NCBI GenBank assembly: GCA_009698845.1
Contig: WLPI01000002.1
Coordinates: forward strand, 1 to 53,617
Length of the DNA: 53,617 nt
Source: Actinomycetota bacterium
GTDB lineage: Bacteria > Actinomycetota > Actinomycetes > Nanopelagicales > Nanopelagicaceae
Reading direction: 5' to 3'
Of this stretch, positions 1 to 10,747 are shown one piece after another. The position numbers and the translations under genes are program-made. The notes beneath the pieces were generated by a model. The model was given only the letters and a program-made list of their open reading frames with translations. It was not told where the DNA came from and searched no databases. How positions within the stretch are numbered: position 1 is the first letter of the stretch; each line of letters starts with the position of its first letter.

Positions 1-203
1 ATGCTTGCGATAATCCACGGATCGGTGACCCAGATCGGGGTCAATCCAAGAAATACATTTCTTAAGGTTCCACCAGAAACCGATGCAATCGCGGCAATGA
101 AGGCGATGCCGCCGTAATCAAGTCCTTTATCTGCAGCAACACGTGCGCCAACAAGAGCAAATACAAATGTTGAGAGCAGGTCAAGAATGTGGAGTAAGGA
201 CAT
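1..203 (-). CDS. TRIC/UPF0126-family cation channel, N-terminal part (cut by window edge)
   Basis: Reading leftward from an ATG at 203, about 67 residues are visible: a hydrophobic helix (LHILDLLSTFVFALVGA), a short loop, a second helix and the conserved SGGTLRN turn. This Gly-rich turn followed by Arg is typical of the YicG/YadS (UPF0126, TRIC-like) membrane family, whose members are about 200 residues with seven helices and have been described as potassium-permeable trimers. The rest lies outside the window. An in-frame ATG at 227 is possible, but the start at 203 has a TATTCT hexamer 7 bases upstream, so I prefer it. The gene diverges from the alpha-glucosidase. The family call is fairly sure; its physiological ion is not known here. 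Confidence 0.8.
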   Translation of the reverse strand, partial: MSLLHILDLLSTFVFALVGARVAADKGLDYGGIAFIAAIASVSGGTLRNVFLGLTPIWVTDPWIIAS

Positions 204-210
204 GGCCGCA

Positions 211-216
211 AGAATA
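211..216 (-). promoter_or_regulatory. -10 hexamer for the TRIC gene (leaderless arrangement)
   Basis: On the minus strand TATTCT is followed by 7 bases and then the ATG at 203. No Shine-Dalgarno sequence is present. This hexamer decides between the starts at 203 and 227. Confidence 0.5.
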
Positions 217-257
217 CGGTGATTCATCTCTTCTGCACAAAACTGCAAAAACATCTC

Positions 258-272
258 AATTGCGTCACAATT
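258..272. promoter_or_regulatory. Candidate operator palindrome between divergent genes
   Basis: AATTG-CGTCA-CAATT is a perfect 5-bp inverted repeat midway between the two divergent -10 hexamers at 211-216 and 308-313. LacI-family sugar regulators use palindromes of this general kind next to alpha-glucosidase genes, but no regulator gene lies in this window and one 15-bp palindrome may be chance. Confidence 0.25.
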
Positions 273-307
273 TACGTGTTTGTCTACTGGAGTTCACCTG
301 CACTCGT

Positions 308-313
308 TAGAGT
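308..313 (+). promoter_or_regulatory. -10 hexamer for the alpha-glucosidase (leaderless arrangement)
   Basis: TAGAGT is followed by 7 bases and the ATG at 321, with no Shine-Dalgarno sequence. It supports the start at 321 rather than the longer reading from 219. Confidence 0.5.
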
Positions 314-320
314 TCTGCAC

Positions 321-1976
321 ATGTCTAAGAGCGCTAGCCATAGCAAGGATAAGAATTGGTGGCGTCAAGCCACTGTTTACCAGATCTATCCACGTAGCTT
401 CGCTGATTCAAATGGTGATGGCATTGGCGATCTCAAGGGTGTCACTTCACGTATTCCTTATCTACAAAAACTGAATCTCGATGCAGTGTGGCTTAGCCCG
501 TTCTATCCATCAGCGCTGGCTGACGGTGGTTACGATGTCGCTGATTATCGTGATGTGGATCCACGGCTTGGAACACTTGCCGACTTCGATGAACTGCTAG
601 CGGAACTTCATAAAGTTGGAATCCGTATCTTTGTAGATATTGTTCCCAATCACTCTTCTAATCTGCACGTTTGGTTCAAGGAAGCAATTGATGCAAAACC
701 AGGTTCGGCTGCCCGCAATCGCTATATCTTCCGTGACGGTAAGGGCGTTAATGGTGAACTTCCTCCCACTGATTGGGTTTCTCACTTTGCTCCATCTGCG
801 TGGACACATGAATCTGCGATGGGTGGCAAGCACAACCAGTGGTACATGCATTGGTTTGCACCTGAACAACCAGATTTCAATTGGAATAACCGCGAAGTAG
901 AAGATGAATTCTTGACAACACTTAAATTCTGGGCTGATCGTGGGGTTGATGGTTTCCGCATCGATGTAGCGCATGCGCTCAAGAAGGATCTCTCAGAACC
1001 ACTTCGTAGCTTGCCAGTATTTGAAGATTTAGAACAACGCGGGAATAAGGGCAAGGGAGTTTTGGCAGATCGCAATGAACTCTTTCAGATTTATAAAGAA
1101 TGGCGCAAACTCTTTAATCAGTACGATCCACCACGTGTTGCAGTTGCCGAAGCGAATGTTCACCCAGACCGAGTTCCGCTTTATGCAAGTGCAAAGACTC
1201 TTGGCCAGAGCTTTGATTTTCGGTTTATTGATACTCCATTTGAAGCATCTTCATATAAAGAAAATGTGCAGGATGCACTCAAAGTTGCTGAGAAAAACAA
1301 ATCCTCTTGTACCTGGGCTCTTTCTAATCACGATCAAATACGCCATGCAACCAAGATGGGCCTAAACCCTGCCGTAAATCGCAAAGCATGGATGCTGAGC
1401 AATGGAACATCGCATCCACTTGATATGGCATCAGGAACACAAAATGCACTTGCTGCAACGCTCTTCATTCTTGCTCTTCCTGGTTCTACATATGTTTATC
1501 AAGGTGAAGAACTTGGACTTCATGAAGTCACTGATATTCCAGAAAATCAGATTCAAGATCCACAGTATCTACGAAATAACAAAATTGAAAAAGGTCGCGA
1601 TGGCTGTCGCGTTCCACTACCTTGGAAAAAAACTGGTTCTTCTTTTGGGTTTGGAACCGGAGGGGCTCACTTGCCACAGCCACAATGGTTTGCCGATTAT
1701 TCGGTAGAGGCCCAAGAGAGTGATGCGCAATCTTCACTTGGTACTTACCGCCAAGCACTTGCTCTACGCAAGAAGCTAGTGACCGAAGAAAAAATCAAAT
1801 GGCACAAAACAAAAGATGTGTCTGTGCTTCATTTTTCTCGTCCAAATGGCTGGCATTGCATTACCAATTTCAGAGCAATTTCCTACCCAATGCCTAAAGG
1901 CAAGGTATTGATTTCTTCTCATCCGTTACAGGATGGAAAAATTCCTGCAGGAACAACTGTGTGGTTTAAGAAGTAA
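321..1976 (+). CDS. GH13 alpha-glucosidase (alpha-amylase family)
   Basis: A 551-residue cytoplasmic glycoside hydrolase (no signal peptide) that would release glucose from maltose-type oligosaccharides, sucrose-like or trehalose-like substrates. The N-terminus WWRQATVYQIYPRSFADSNG and the insert DGGYDVADY are typical of the GH13 alpha-glucosidase/oligo-1,6-glucosidase group. Conserved regions appear in order: DIVPNH (106-111), GFRIDVAHA with the nucleophile Asp215, the acid/base Glu277 in AVAEANV, and SNHD with Asp338. The open frame extends upstream to 219, but those 34 residues look unlike the family and would overlap the divergent gene, so I start at 321. It stands alone with no transporter beside it. 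Exact substrate specificity cannot be read from the sequence. Confidence 0.92.
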   Translation: MSKSASHSKDKNWWRQATVYQIYPRSFADSNGDGIGDLKGVTSRIPYLQKLNLDAVWLSPFYPSALADGGYDVADYRDVDPRLGTLADFDELLAELHKVGIRIFVDIVPNHSSNLHVWFKEAIDAKPGSAARNRYIFRDGKGVNGELPPTDWVSHFAPSAWTHESAMGGKHNQWYMHWFAPEQPDFNWNNREVEDEFLTTLKFWADRGVDGFRIDVAHALKKDLSEPLRSLPVFEDLEQRGNKGKGVLADRNELFQIYKEWRKLFNQYDPPRVAVAEANVHPDRVPLYASAKTLGQSFDFRFIDTPFEASSYKENVQDALKVAEKNKSSCTWALSNHDQIRHATKMGLNPAVNRKAWMLSNGTSHPLDMASGTQNALAATLFILALPGSTYVYQGEELGLHEVTDIPENQIQDPQYLRNNKIEKGRDGCRVPLPWKKTGSSFGFGTGGAHLPQPQWFADYSVEAQESDAQSSLGTYRQALALRKKLVTEEKIKWHKTKDVSVLHFSRPNGWHCITNFRAISYPMPKGKVLISSHPLQDGKIPAGTTVWFKK

Positions 1977-1985
1977 GAAAACTCT

Positions 1986-4990
<3,005 letters not shown>

Positions 4991-4997
4991 ATCGAGA

Positions 4998-5003
4998 AGT
5001 TTA
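4998..5003 (-). promoter_or_regulatory. -10 hexamer for the methyltransferase GTG start
   Basis: TAAACT overlaps the end of the kinase gene and is followed by 7 bases and GTG at 4990. It decides the start. Confidence 0.45.
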
Positions 5004-6224
5004 GTCTTTGGCCAGTGGCAGGTCGACCACAATCGCTAAGCCACCTAGGTCACTCTTTCGCAGGGAAAATCTGCCATTGAGTTTCTCGATGACCGCAGAC
5101 ATGATGCTCATTCCAAGTCCTGATCCACCATTTTCGCGTGAGCGCGACTTATCAAAGCGATTAAGGGATCTGATGTCTTCACGGTAAGCACCATCTGGAA
5201 GTCCTGGTCCAGAATCCTCAATTGCAATATGTACAAACTTGCCAGATTTTTTGCATGTTATCTGAACTGAATCTTCTGGCTTTGTGTGTCTCATAATATT
5301 GGTGAGCGCATTTTGAATAAATCGGGATAAGTAGTCACGAGAAGCTGCAATATCAATTCCTGATTCAATTGCAAGAGTTACCCTCCGTTGCGGATTAAGA
5401 GTCGTGAAATCAGTGCCGTGGGATAACAGAATTTCACTGACATCGATTTTTTCAATATCTCTGCTTCCGCTCTCCCCTAATTCTGCAAGAAGCAAAAGAT
5501 CTTGGATTAAATTCTCCATTCGATTAATTTCTGACCCGACCCGGGTAAAGGCCCTCTCTTGATCACTTTCAGCGGACAACTGTTTTTTACTCAGCATCTC
5601 CACATAACCTTTTATGACAGTTAGAGGAGTGCGCAGTTCGTGTGAAGCATCACCAAGAAATTCCTGCATACGCGAAAGGGATTCCAGTTGGTCTCGTTGA
5701 TTTGTGCGTCTGAAATAGAGCAGAAGTAAAAGTACAGTGAAGGAATCTGCAATCAAGGTAAAGATAGCTAGGGAAGTGATGTTTCTATCAAAGTGCGAAT
5801 CAACTTCTGAAATTGATTTAGCTATAAGGATAAAGTCTCCTCCGGGTGTTTGAACACTTCGAAGTTGGTACGGATACTCCCCAGAGATTTTCACTGGTTT
5901 ACGACTCGCCTCTCGAACAAGTTGTGCAGGTGGAGCACCTTGATAGTTAAGGGAAGATTCGTTAATGAGTGTCTCCTGACCCTCACTTGTCAGAAGAGTC
6001 AGCGTGATATTGAGAGTCAATTGCTCAATAGCAAAAAGTGCGGCTCCCACTGACTGTCTTGGATTTTCAATTGCGGCTTGAGCTACAAATTCGAGTGAAG
6101 CATTGACTTCACTCACCTCAGCGTTGCGCGTGTGAATTGCCGAGTAGCCACCAATTCCTACTGTCAGAATTGTAATTAATAGAATTGTAAAGAAACTTGT
6201 TCGAGTTGTATTCGAAAACTTCAC
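5001..6224 (-). CDS. Sensor histidine kinase of a two-component system, no clear HAMP domain
   Basis: A 407-residue membrane kinase. One helix (about residues 10-30) and a second (about 150-170) frame an outside sensor domain of roughly 115 residues that I do not recognise. The second helix runs almost directly into the HisKA box FLGDASHELRTPLTVIKGYVEML with its phosphorylated His. The ATP-binding domain has an N box (NALTNIMRH), DSGPGLPDG and GGSGLGMSI. The usual HAMP linker between membrane and HisKA seems too short to be present. The GTG start overlaps the response regulator stop as GTGA, so the pair is surely co-translated. The stimulus is unknown. Confidence 0.92.
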   Translation of the reverse strand: MKFSNTTRTSFFTILLITILTVGIGGYSAIHTRNAEVSEVNASLEFVAQAAIENPRQSVGAALFAIEQLTLNITLTLLTSEGQETLINESSLNYQGAPPAQLVREASRKPVKISGEYPYQLRSVQTPGGDFILIAKSISEVDSHFDRNITSLAIFTLIADSFTVLLLLLYFRRTNQRDQLESLSRMQEFLGDASHELRTPLTVIKGYVEMLSKKQLSAESDQERAFTRVGSEINRMENLIQDLLLLAELGESGSRDIEKIDVSEILLSHGTDFTTLNPQRRVTLAIESGIDIAASRDYLSRFIQNALTNIMRHTKPEDSVQITCKKSGKFVHIAIEDSGPGLPDGAYREDIRSLNRFDKSRSRENGGSGLGMSIMSAVIEKLNGRFSLRKSDLGGLAIVVDLPLAKD

Positions 6225-6907
6225 TTTTTCTCCGCTTGAAGCTGGAAGCCAACTCCTCTTACTGTGCGGATTCCCTCAAAACCATCTCGGTGTAACTTCT
6301 TACGAAGGTAGGAAATATAGGTGTCTACGACAGTACTCTCAGATTCGAAAGTAATTCCCCATACTTCATCCAGAAGATATGTCTTAGAAAGCACTCGGCC
6401 TTTACTTTCAAGCAAAACATGCAGCAAACGAAATTCTGTTGGTGATAAATCAATTACTTCATCATTAAAAGTTACTTGATGGGTATCGGCATCAAGAGTG
6501 ATCGGGCCATGTGTCAGTGTTGTATTGGTTGTAGAGCTAAATTGTGATCGACGCAAAATTGCTTTGATTCGGAGAACAAGTTCTTCAAGACCGAAAGGTT
6601 TCGTGACATAGTCATCAGCTCCAAGGGTGAGACCTCTTGTAACATCTGCTCGATCTCCACGAGCACTCAACATAAGTGCAGGTGTGCTATCCCCGTTTCC
6701 TCTAATCCGTTCGATAAATTCAAAACCATCCATCATTGGCATGTTTATATCCACGATGAGCAGATCTGGCTTGATTGATCGCAGAAGTGTTTGAGCATTC
6801 ATTGCATCGGTAGCACTGACGGTTTCAAATCCAGCGAGTTTGAGTGCATCGCCAAGAAGATCGCGCACCCCAGCCTCATCATCGATAATCATTATGAGTT
6901 GGCCCAT
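6221..6907 (-). CDS. OmpR-family response regulator
   Basis: A 228-residue partner of the kinase that overlaps it. The receiver domain shows the acidic pair in MIIDDEAG, the phospho-acceptor Asp in LLIVDINMPMMDG, and the KPF motif in DDYVTKPFGLEE. The winged-helix output domain contains LSPTEFRLLHVLLESKGRVLSK and ends in VRGVGFQL. Reading may extend to 6967, but MGQLIMIIDDE at 6907 fits the family and has AGGGTAAG just upstream. It diverges from a secreted small protein at 7020, which may be a target. The pair resembles actinobacterial envelope-stress or phosphate-type systems, but I cannot assign a named system. Confidence 0.92.
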   Translation of the reverse strand: MGQLIMIIDDEAGVRDLLGDALKLAGFETVSATDAMNAQTLLRSIKPDLLIVDINMPMMDGFEFIERIRGNGDSTPALMLSARGDRADVTRGLTLGADDYVTKPFGLEELVLRIKAILRRSQFSSTTNTTLTHGPITLDADTHQVTFNDEVIDLSPTEFRLLHVLLESKGRVLSKTYLLDEVWGITFESESTVVDTYISYLRKKLHRDGFEGIRTVRGVGFQLQAEKK

Positions 6908-7007
6908 GTGCTTACCCTGCCATGCGTTCGCAGCTTTTTCTACCAAATTCAGGACACGCACACGCATCCGCTAGAAGTTTCACAGAATATTCACACTCGC
7001 GCAGACC

Positions 7008-7013
7008 TACTAT
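7008..7013 (+). promoter_or_regulatory. -10 hexamer for the secreted small protein
   Basis: TACTAT is followed by 6 bases and the ATG at 7020; no Shine-Dalgarno sequence precedes the gene. Confidence 0.55.
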
Positions 7014-7019
7014 AGGCAC

Positions 7020-7478
7020 ATGAGAAAAATGAGGGCAGCACAGATATCTCTGTTAGCAGTTCTCTTCTCGTCATGCACTTTTGTCGCTCATGCGGATTCA
7101 ACTCCTACTCCAACTCCTGCTCCATCAACAAGTATCGATGTGTATAAAGCTGCAATGGAGCAATTTAAGAGAGATCGCGAAGCATTTGCTGTAGCAATGC
7201 GAGACCGGGTTCAAAAAATTCGTGTAATCAATCAAACTTTTGATATCTCAGTAAAGAAAGCTCGTCAGGATTCTCGCAATGCGATGCAGGTAGCAGTGAA
7301 GCCAGAACAGAAATCAGCAATTAATACCAATTTAAAGTCCATTATTACAAATGCAATTATTGCCAGAGAAGAGGCACTTCTTGAACTTGGTGAACCACCA
7401 GTGCCTCCTACTGAACCTGTGCGTCCTGCCAAGAATGGCCCCATGATGAAAGATGGCGGAGGAAAGAAGAACCGCTAA
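7020..7478 (+). CDS. Secreted small protein of unknown function
   Basis: 152 residues. The first 25 or so form a signal peptide (MRKMRAAQISLLAVLFSSC... ending in AHA before DSTPTPTPAPS), so it is probably cleaved by signal peptidase I. A Thr/Pro linker follows, then a charged, probably helical region (about 45-125) rich in Lys, Arg, Gln and Ala that could form a coiled coil, and a Pro-rich basic tail. There is no lipobox around the Cys at residue 19. I do not recognise the family. It stands divergent to the two-component operon with a 112-base gap and faces hpf. Confidence 0.8.
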   Translation: MRKMRAAQISLLAVLFSSCTFVAHADSTPTPTPAPSTSIDVYKAAMEQFKRDREAFAVAMRDRVQKIRVINQTFDISVKKARQDSRNAMQVAVKPEQKSAINTNLKSIITNAIIAREEALLELGEPPVPPTEPVRPAKNGPMMKDGGGKKNR

Positions 7479-7482
7479 TCAG

Positions 7483-7827
7483 TTATTGATTTGTCGTTTT
7501 CATGGTGCGCACAGTGTGACGATCGTGGCTTTTTTCTCGCTCATGAATTTTTCTAATCTGTAGTTCAATATTTTTAATTGCTTCATCAAAAGCAGCGAGA
7601 TCATTAAATGCGCTTGCCTCTGCTCGGAGCAACGGCCCTGAACCGTGAGAAGTAATCACCACTTTATGGGAATTCTTACCTTGGCGTGGGTTTGCCTCAT
7701 GAAGTACTTCTACTTCGATGCGATCAATTGTTACGCTGAAACGCTCCATAGATTGCAATTTTTCTTCAGCGATTGATTTAAAGTCACTTGCGAGTTCTGC
7801 ATGACGGGTATGAATAATAATTTTCAC
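7483..7827 (-). CDS. hpf: Ribosome hibernation factor, short HPF/RaiA form
   Basis: 114 residues beginning with GTG: the classic KIIIHTRHAELASDFKSIAEEKLQSMERF start and an IRKIHEREKSH end correspond to the single beta-alpha-beta-beta-beta-alpha domain that sits in the 30S decoding region and silences ribosomes. The C-terminal dimerisation domain found in long actinobacterial HPF proteins is missing, as are the residues to hold it; the protein ends about 15 residues after the core. In many actinobacteria the hpf gene lies beside secA, comF and mtrAB, whereas here it is about 9 kb away, between a secreted protein and a membrane protein gene. Confidence 0.88.
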   Translation of the reverse strand: MKIIIHTRHAELASDFKSIAEEKLQSMERFSVTIDRIEVEVLHEANPRQGKNSHKVVITSHGSGPLLRAEASAFNDLAAFDEAIKNIELQIRKIHEREKSHDRHTVRTMKTTNQ

Positions 7828-7879
7828 TTCATAAGCATCTCACTTCAGCCCAAGAAATGATAGAGAGTGAAACGGTTTA

Positions 7880-8263
7880 CTAAAGTGGGAGCAAGTACAC
7901 AATCATGGTTAACACCGCAGCCAAGCTAAGTGATTGAATCAATATTGTGAGCGCCGTCTTGCGATCTGCAGCAAGGGAATCTTTATCGCTGACTTTAGAT
8001 AATTGGCCGAGCTTGCCAAAATTAAAGGTGCCCATGAAGCCGTAAGCCAAGCAGAATCTCTTACGCGACTGAACCCAGCCAATAGATGCAACAGAGAGCG
8101 GGAGAAAAATACCGAGTCTGAGAGAAGGTTCTGTATTCGTTGAGATAAAGCCGATGAGGGTGCTAATCGAGAGAATAAGTCCGATAAGTGCAACAAGTTG
8201 ACGTCGCTTTACTTCGCCATTTCCAATGTTGCAACTTCCGGCAACATATTCATGAGTAGACAT
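7880..8263 (-). CDS. Small multi-pass membrane protein, unknown function
   Basis: 127 residues with about four hydrophobic segments: near 22-42, 50-63, 72-80 and 105-125. An N-terminal CNIGNGEVKRRQ segment and a central SRKRFC motif are the most distinctive parts. I do not recognise a family. Its ATG abuts the stop codon of the 48-residue gene upstream (8264) with no gap, so the two are surely translated from one message. There is no enzyme motif. Confidence 0.72.
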   Translation of the reverse strand: MSTHEYVAGSCNIGNGEVKRRQLVALIGLILSISTLIGFISTNTEPSLRLGIFLPLSVASIGWVQSRKRFCLAYGFMGTFNFGKLGQLSKVSDKDSLAADRKTALTILIQSLSLAAVLTMIVYLLPL

Positions 8264-8410
8264 CTAAGCTTCTTCGAATTCTTCTTCATCAATCCAGGCG
8301 TCAGTTTCTGTTTCTTCTTGCTTCTCAACCCATGAGAGAAACGACCCAATCGCACGAAAAGCCAGAAGGGCGACAGTGATTGCCGCGAGGATTCTGCGAA
8401 GTGCTTTCAT
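8264..8410 (-). CDS. 48-residue single-pass membrane protein with acidic tail
   Basis: A small gene: MKALRRILAAITVALLAFRA is a basic start and one hydrophobic helix, then a short linker and an acidic C-terminus, WIDEEEFEEA. It begins at an ATG with TATTTT 7 bases upstream and ends directly against the next ATG, which argues that it is real. The basic-in, one helix, acidic-tail design suggests a small membrane partner of the 127-residue protein. Function is unknown. Confidence 0.7.
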   Translation of the reverse strand: MKALRRILAAITVALLAFRAIGSFLSWVEKQEETETDAWIDEEEFEEA

Positions 8411-8417
8411 ATGTCTA

Positions 8418-8423
8418 AAAATA
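8418..8423 (-). promoter_or_regulatory. -10 hexamer for the two small membrane protein genes
   Basis: TATTTT is followed by 7 bases and the ATG at 8410. Confidence 0.5.
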
Positions 8424-8449
8424 CTCCACTTTGAAAGAAAGTGCTCTCT

Positions 8450-9517
8450 TTAACTCCCGGCGAGTGCTGACTGAATATCGCGCCAGAGATCTTCAACATG
8501 CTCGCAACCAACAGATAGACGGATGAGATTTTCAGGAACGCTGTGGCTCTCTAACTCCCAGCGGCGGCGGCGCTCCCATGTTGTTTCAACTCCCCCGAGG
8601 CTAGTTGCGTTCGTAATCAACGTTGCCGCATCGCATACTGCTTCGGCCTTCTTTGCATCACCTTCAATTTGAAATGAAACTATTGCACCAAAGCCTGGAT
8701 AGCGAACGTTCGATACAGATAGATGTGCTGCGAGCCTAGTTGCCAAAATTGCGGCGTTCTCTTGTGCTCGCTCAAATCTAAGGGGGAAGGTGCGGATTCC
8801 ACGTAAGGCGAGCCATGATTCAAATGGCCCTGCGATTGACCCAAATGACATTCGAGCATTCTGCAAACGTGCATGCAGCGCAGGATCTTTCATCGAAAGA
8901 GAGCCGAGAAGTACATCACTATGTCCAGCCAAATACTTAGTGACGGAATGCATCACGATATCTGCACCGAATGTGAGGGGCTTCTGATTAAGTGGAGTTG
9001 CAAAAGTGTTATCAAATCCAACCCCCAGATTGCGCTTCTTTGCTTCGCCAATAATGACGCCGACTTCAGCAACGCCTAAGCCAGGATTTGTTGGTGACTC
9101 AACCCAAAGAAACGCTGCGCCTTGTAACTGAGCAATAACTTCTTTTGTGTCGGTGATATCTACAAAACGAACTTCCAAGCGTCCCTCTGAGTGATAACGC
9201 TTAAGTAAAGACATAGTCCCGCTGTAGCCTTCATGCGAAGCAACAATAGGTGCTCCGTGAGGCAGAATTGAAAACGCAGCTGTTATTGCGGCCATTCCAG
9301 ATGAAAAGATAAGAGTTGATGAAGCTTCTTCCAGAGCGCTGATTGCTTCTTCGAGCGGTTCCCATGTTTGGTTTCCTGTGCGGCCATAGTTGATTGCACC
9401 GTTTGCAACATATGTTGAATTCATGGTGATTGGAACATTTAGCCCCGCACCTGCACTGCGTTCAGGTCTGCCCAATGAGATTGCAATTGTTTCAGGACTG
9501 AGGTTCTCGTGGCTCAT
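8450..9517 (-). CDS. Cys/Met-metabolism PLP enzyme (cystathionine gamma-synthase/lyase family)
   Basis: 355 residues, fold type I PLP enzyme of the trans-sulfuration family. Visible landmarks are INYGRTGNQTWEPLEEAISALEEA near the start, the cofactor loop FSSGMAAI, the WVESPTNP segment, the Asp in GVGFDNTFATP, and the PLP lysine in HSVTKYLAGHSDVLLG. The family acts on cystathionine, O-acyl-homoserine or cysteine; which one cannot be decided from these motifs. It is about 30 residues shorter than MetB. The MalY-type enzyme lies 17 bases upstream on the same strand, so the pair likely manages cysteine and methionine interconversion. Confidence 0.88.
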   Translation of the reverse strand: MSHENLSPETIAISLGRPERSAGAGLNVPITMNSTYVANGAINYGRTGNQTWEPLEEAISALEEASSTLIFSSGMAAITAAFSILPHGAPIVASHEGYSGTMSLLKRYHSEGRLEVRFVDITDTKEVIAQLQGAAFLWVESPTNPGLGVAEVGVIIGEAKKRNLGVGFDNTFATPLNQKPLTFGADIVMHSVTKYLAGHSDVLLGSLSMKDPALHARLQNARMSFGSIAGPFESWLALRGIRTFPLRFERAQENAAILATRLAAHLSVSNVRYPGFGAIVSFQIEGDAKKAEAVCDAATLITNATSLGGVETTWERRRRWELESHSVPENLIRLSVGCEHVEDLWRDIQSALAGS

Positions 9518-9523
9518 TGACCT

Positions 9524-9529
9524 AGCGTA
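9524..9529 (-). promoter_or_regulatory. -10 hexamer in front of the trans-sulfuration gene
   Basis: TACGCT is followed by 6 bases and the ATG at 9517. It lies in the 17-base gap after the MalY-type gene, so this gene may be expressed both with and without its neighbour. Confidence 0.45.
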
Positions 9530-9534
9530 ATCGT

Positions 9535-10713
9535 TTAACGCAGAACTGGCGCAAGTCTTGTAAATGCTTCTTCGAGAATCTCTGGGCTAGTTGCAAAATT
9601 TAGGCGTACATATTGTGAAGCTTGCTTTCCGAAACGATGTCCTGGCACAAAGGCCACTTTTGCTTTCTCAACAAGCACTGCTGCTGGATCCTCCCCCAAG
9701 TTAAAGGGGGTGAGATCGAGCCATGCAAGATATGAGCACCGTGGGATGAGATAACCCACTTTGGGTGTATAGGTATCAATTAATTCTTTGATTAAGTAAC
9801 GGTTAATTTCTAATTGAGACATCAATAAGTCAAGCCATGGCTCCCCTTCTTCGAAGGCAGATACTGAGGCAAAGGCTCCAAGAAGTGATGCTCGATAATG
9901 TGTAGCTGGAGCAATTGCATCGAGCAAAGTATGCATCTGCTCGTTCTCTGTCACGATGATTGCGCATTTAAGTCCGGCGATATTCCACCCTTTACTTGCA
10001 GCCGTAACTGTAATGCCAACTTTTCGTGCATTCTCTGAAATAGAGAGGAACGGGTGGAAAGTGCTTTCGGCATAGGTAAGTGGTGCGTGAATTTCATCGC
10101 TTATTACAATCACGTTGTGCTTGACAGCAAGGTCAGCAAAGCGAGAAAGTTCTTGAGCCGAGTACATTCTTCCTAGTGGGTTATGCGGATTACTGATGAG
10201 GTGAGCTTTGATTCCAGATGCATAACTTTTTTCAATTTCATCCCAGTTAATTACCCAGTGACTTCCCTCAATCTCCGTATCGCTAAGCGTCATTGGAGAG
10301 TCAACCTCAACTAAATGAGTCTCTGCACACCACGTCCAAAAATTGGGGTAAACCGGAGAGTTGATCAAGATTTTATCTCCAGGTTTCGCAATGACCCTGA
10401 GGACTTCAACCACCCCGACGCCAACGTCTGCCGCAATACGCACTTGAAGCGGATCTGCTTTCCATCCCCAACGTTTTTCTGCGAAATGTGAAAAAGCTAC
10501 TCCCATTTCTGGAATTGGTCCCAAGTAGCCAAGATCTGATTTATCAACCATCGCTCGCAAGGTCTTAAGAATTGGTTCTGCGACAGGGAAATCCATTTCT
10601 GCTACTGGTAGCGGAAGGACATCTGAAGGAAATGTTCGCCATTTCTCACTTCTGTGAGTGCGCAATTCTGCAAGGACTTGTGCCGTAAGAGTTAACTTCT
10701 CATTACCGCTCAT
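9535..10713 (-). CDS. MalY/PatB-type aminotransferase, probable cystathionine beta-lyase
   Basis: 392 residues, fold type I PLP enzyme of the aminotransferase I/II group. LPLPVAEMDFPVAEPI and LGYLGP in the N-terminus, SNPHNPLGRMY in the middle, SDEIHAPLTY with the cofactor Asp, the PLP lysine in TAASKGWNIAGLKCA and NFATSPEILEEAF at the end are the MalY/PatB pattern. These enzymes split cystathionine or other C-S conjugates into thiol, pyruvate and ammonia. It is followed by the trans-sulfuration enzyme and diverges from the glycosylase with a 34-base gap. The lyase activity is inferred from family. Confidence 0.88.
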   Translation of the reverse strand: MSGNEKLTLTAQVLAELRTHRSEKWRTFPSDVLPLPVAEMDFPVAEPILKTLRAMVDKSDLGYLGPIPEMGVAFSHFAEKRWGWKADPLQVRIAADVGVGVVEVLRVIAKPGDKILINSPVYPNFWTWCAETHLVEVDSPMTLSDTEIEGSHWVINWDEIEKSYASGIKAHLISNPHNPLGRMYSAQELSRFADLAVKHNVIVISDEIHAPLTYAESTFHPFLSISENARKVGITVTAASKGWNIAGLKCAIIVTENEQMHTLLDAIAPATHYRASLLGAFASVSAFEEGEPWLDLLMSQLEINRYLIKELIDTYTPKVGYLIPRCSYLAWLDLTPFNLGEDPAAVLVEKAKVAFVPGHRFGKQASQYVRLNFATSPEILEEAFTRLAPVLR

Positions 10714-10735
10714 GGACGAAGTATTGCATTCTGTT

Positions 10736-10741
10736 TACTCT
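10736..10741 (+). promoter_or_regulatory. -10 hexamer for the glycosylase gene
   Basis: TACTCT is followed by 6 bases and the ATG at 10748. It decides this start over the open frame reaching back to 10658, which would overlap the divergent gene. Confidence 0.5.
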
Positions 10742-10747
10742 TTATCT

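Noticed and set aside
6907-6967. Longer response regulator starting at 6967
   Set aside because: The extra 20 residues lack family similarity, and MGQLIMIIDDE at 6907 is a normal receiver start.
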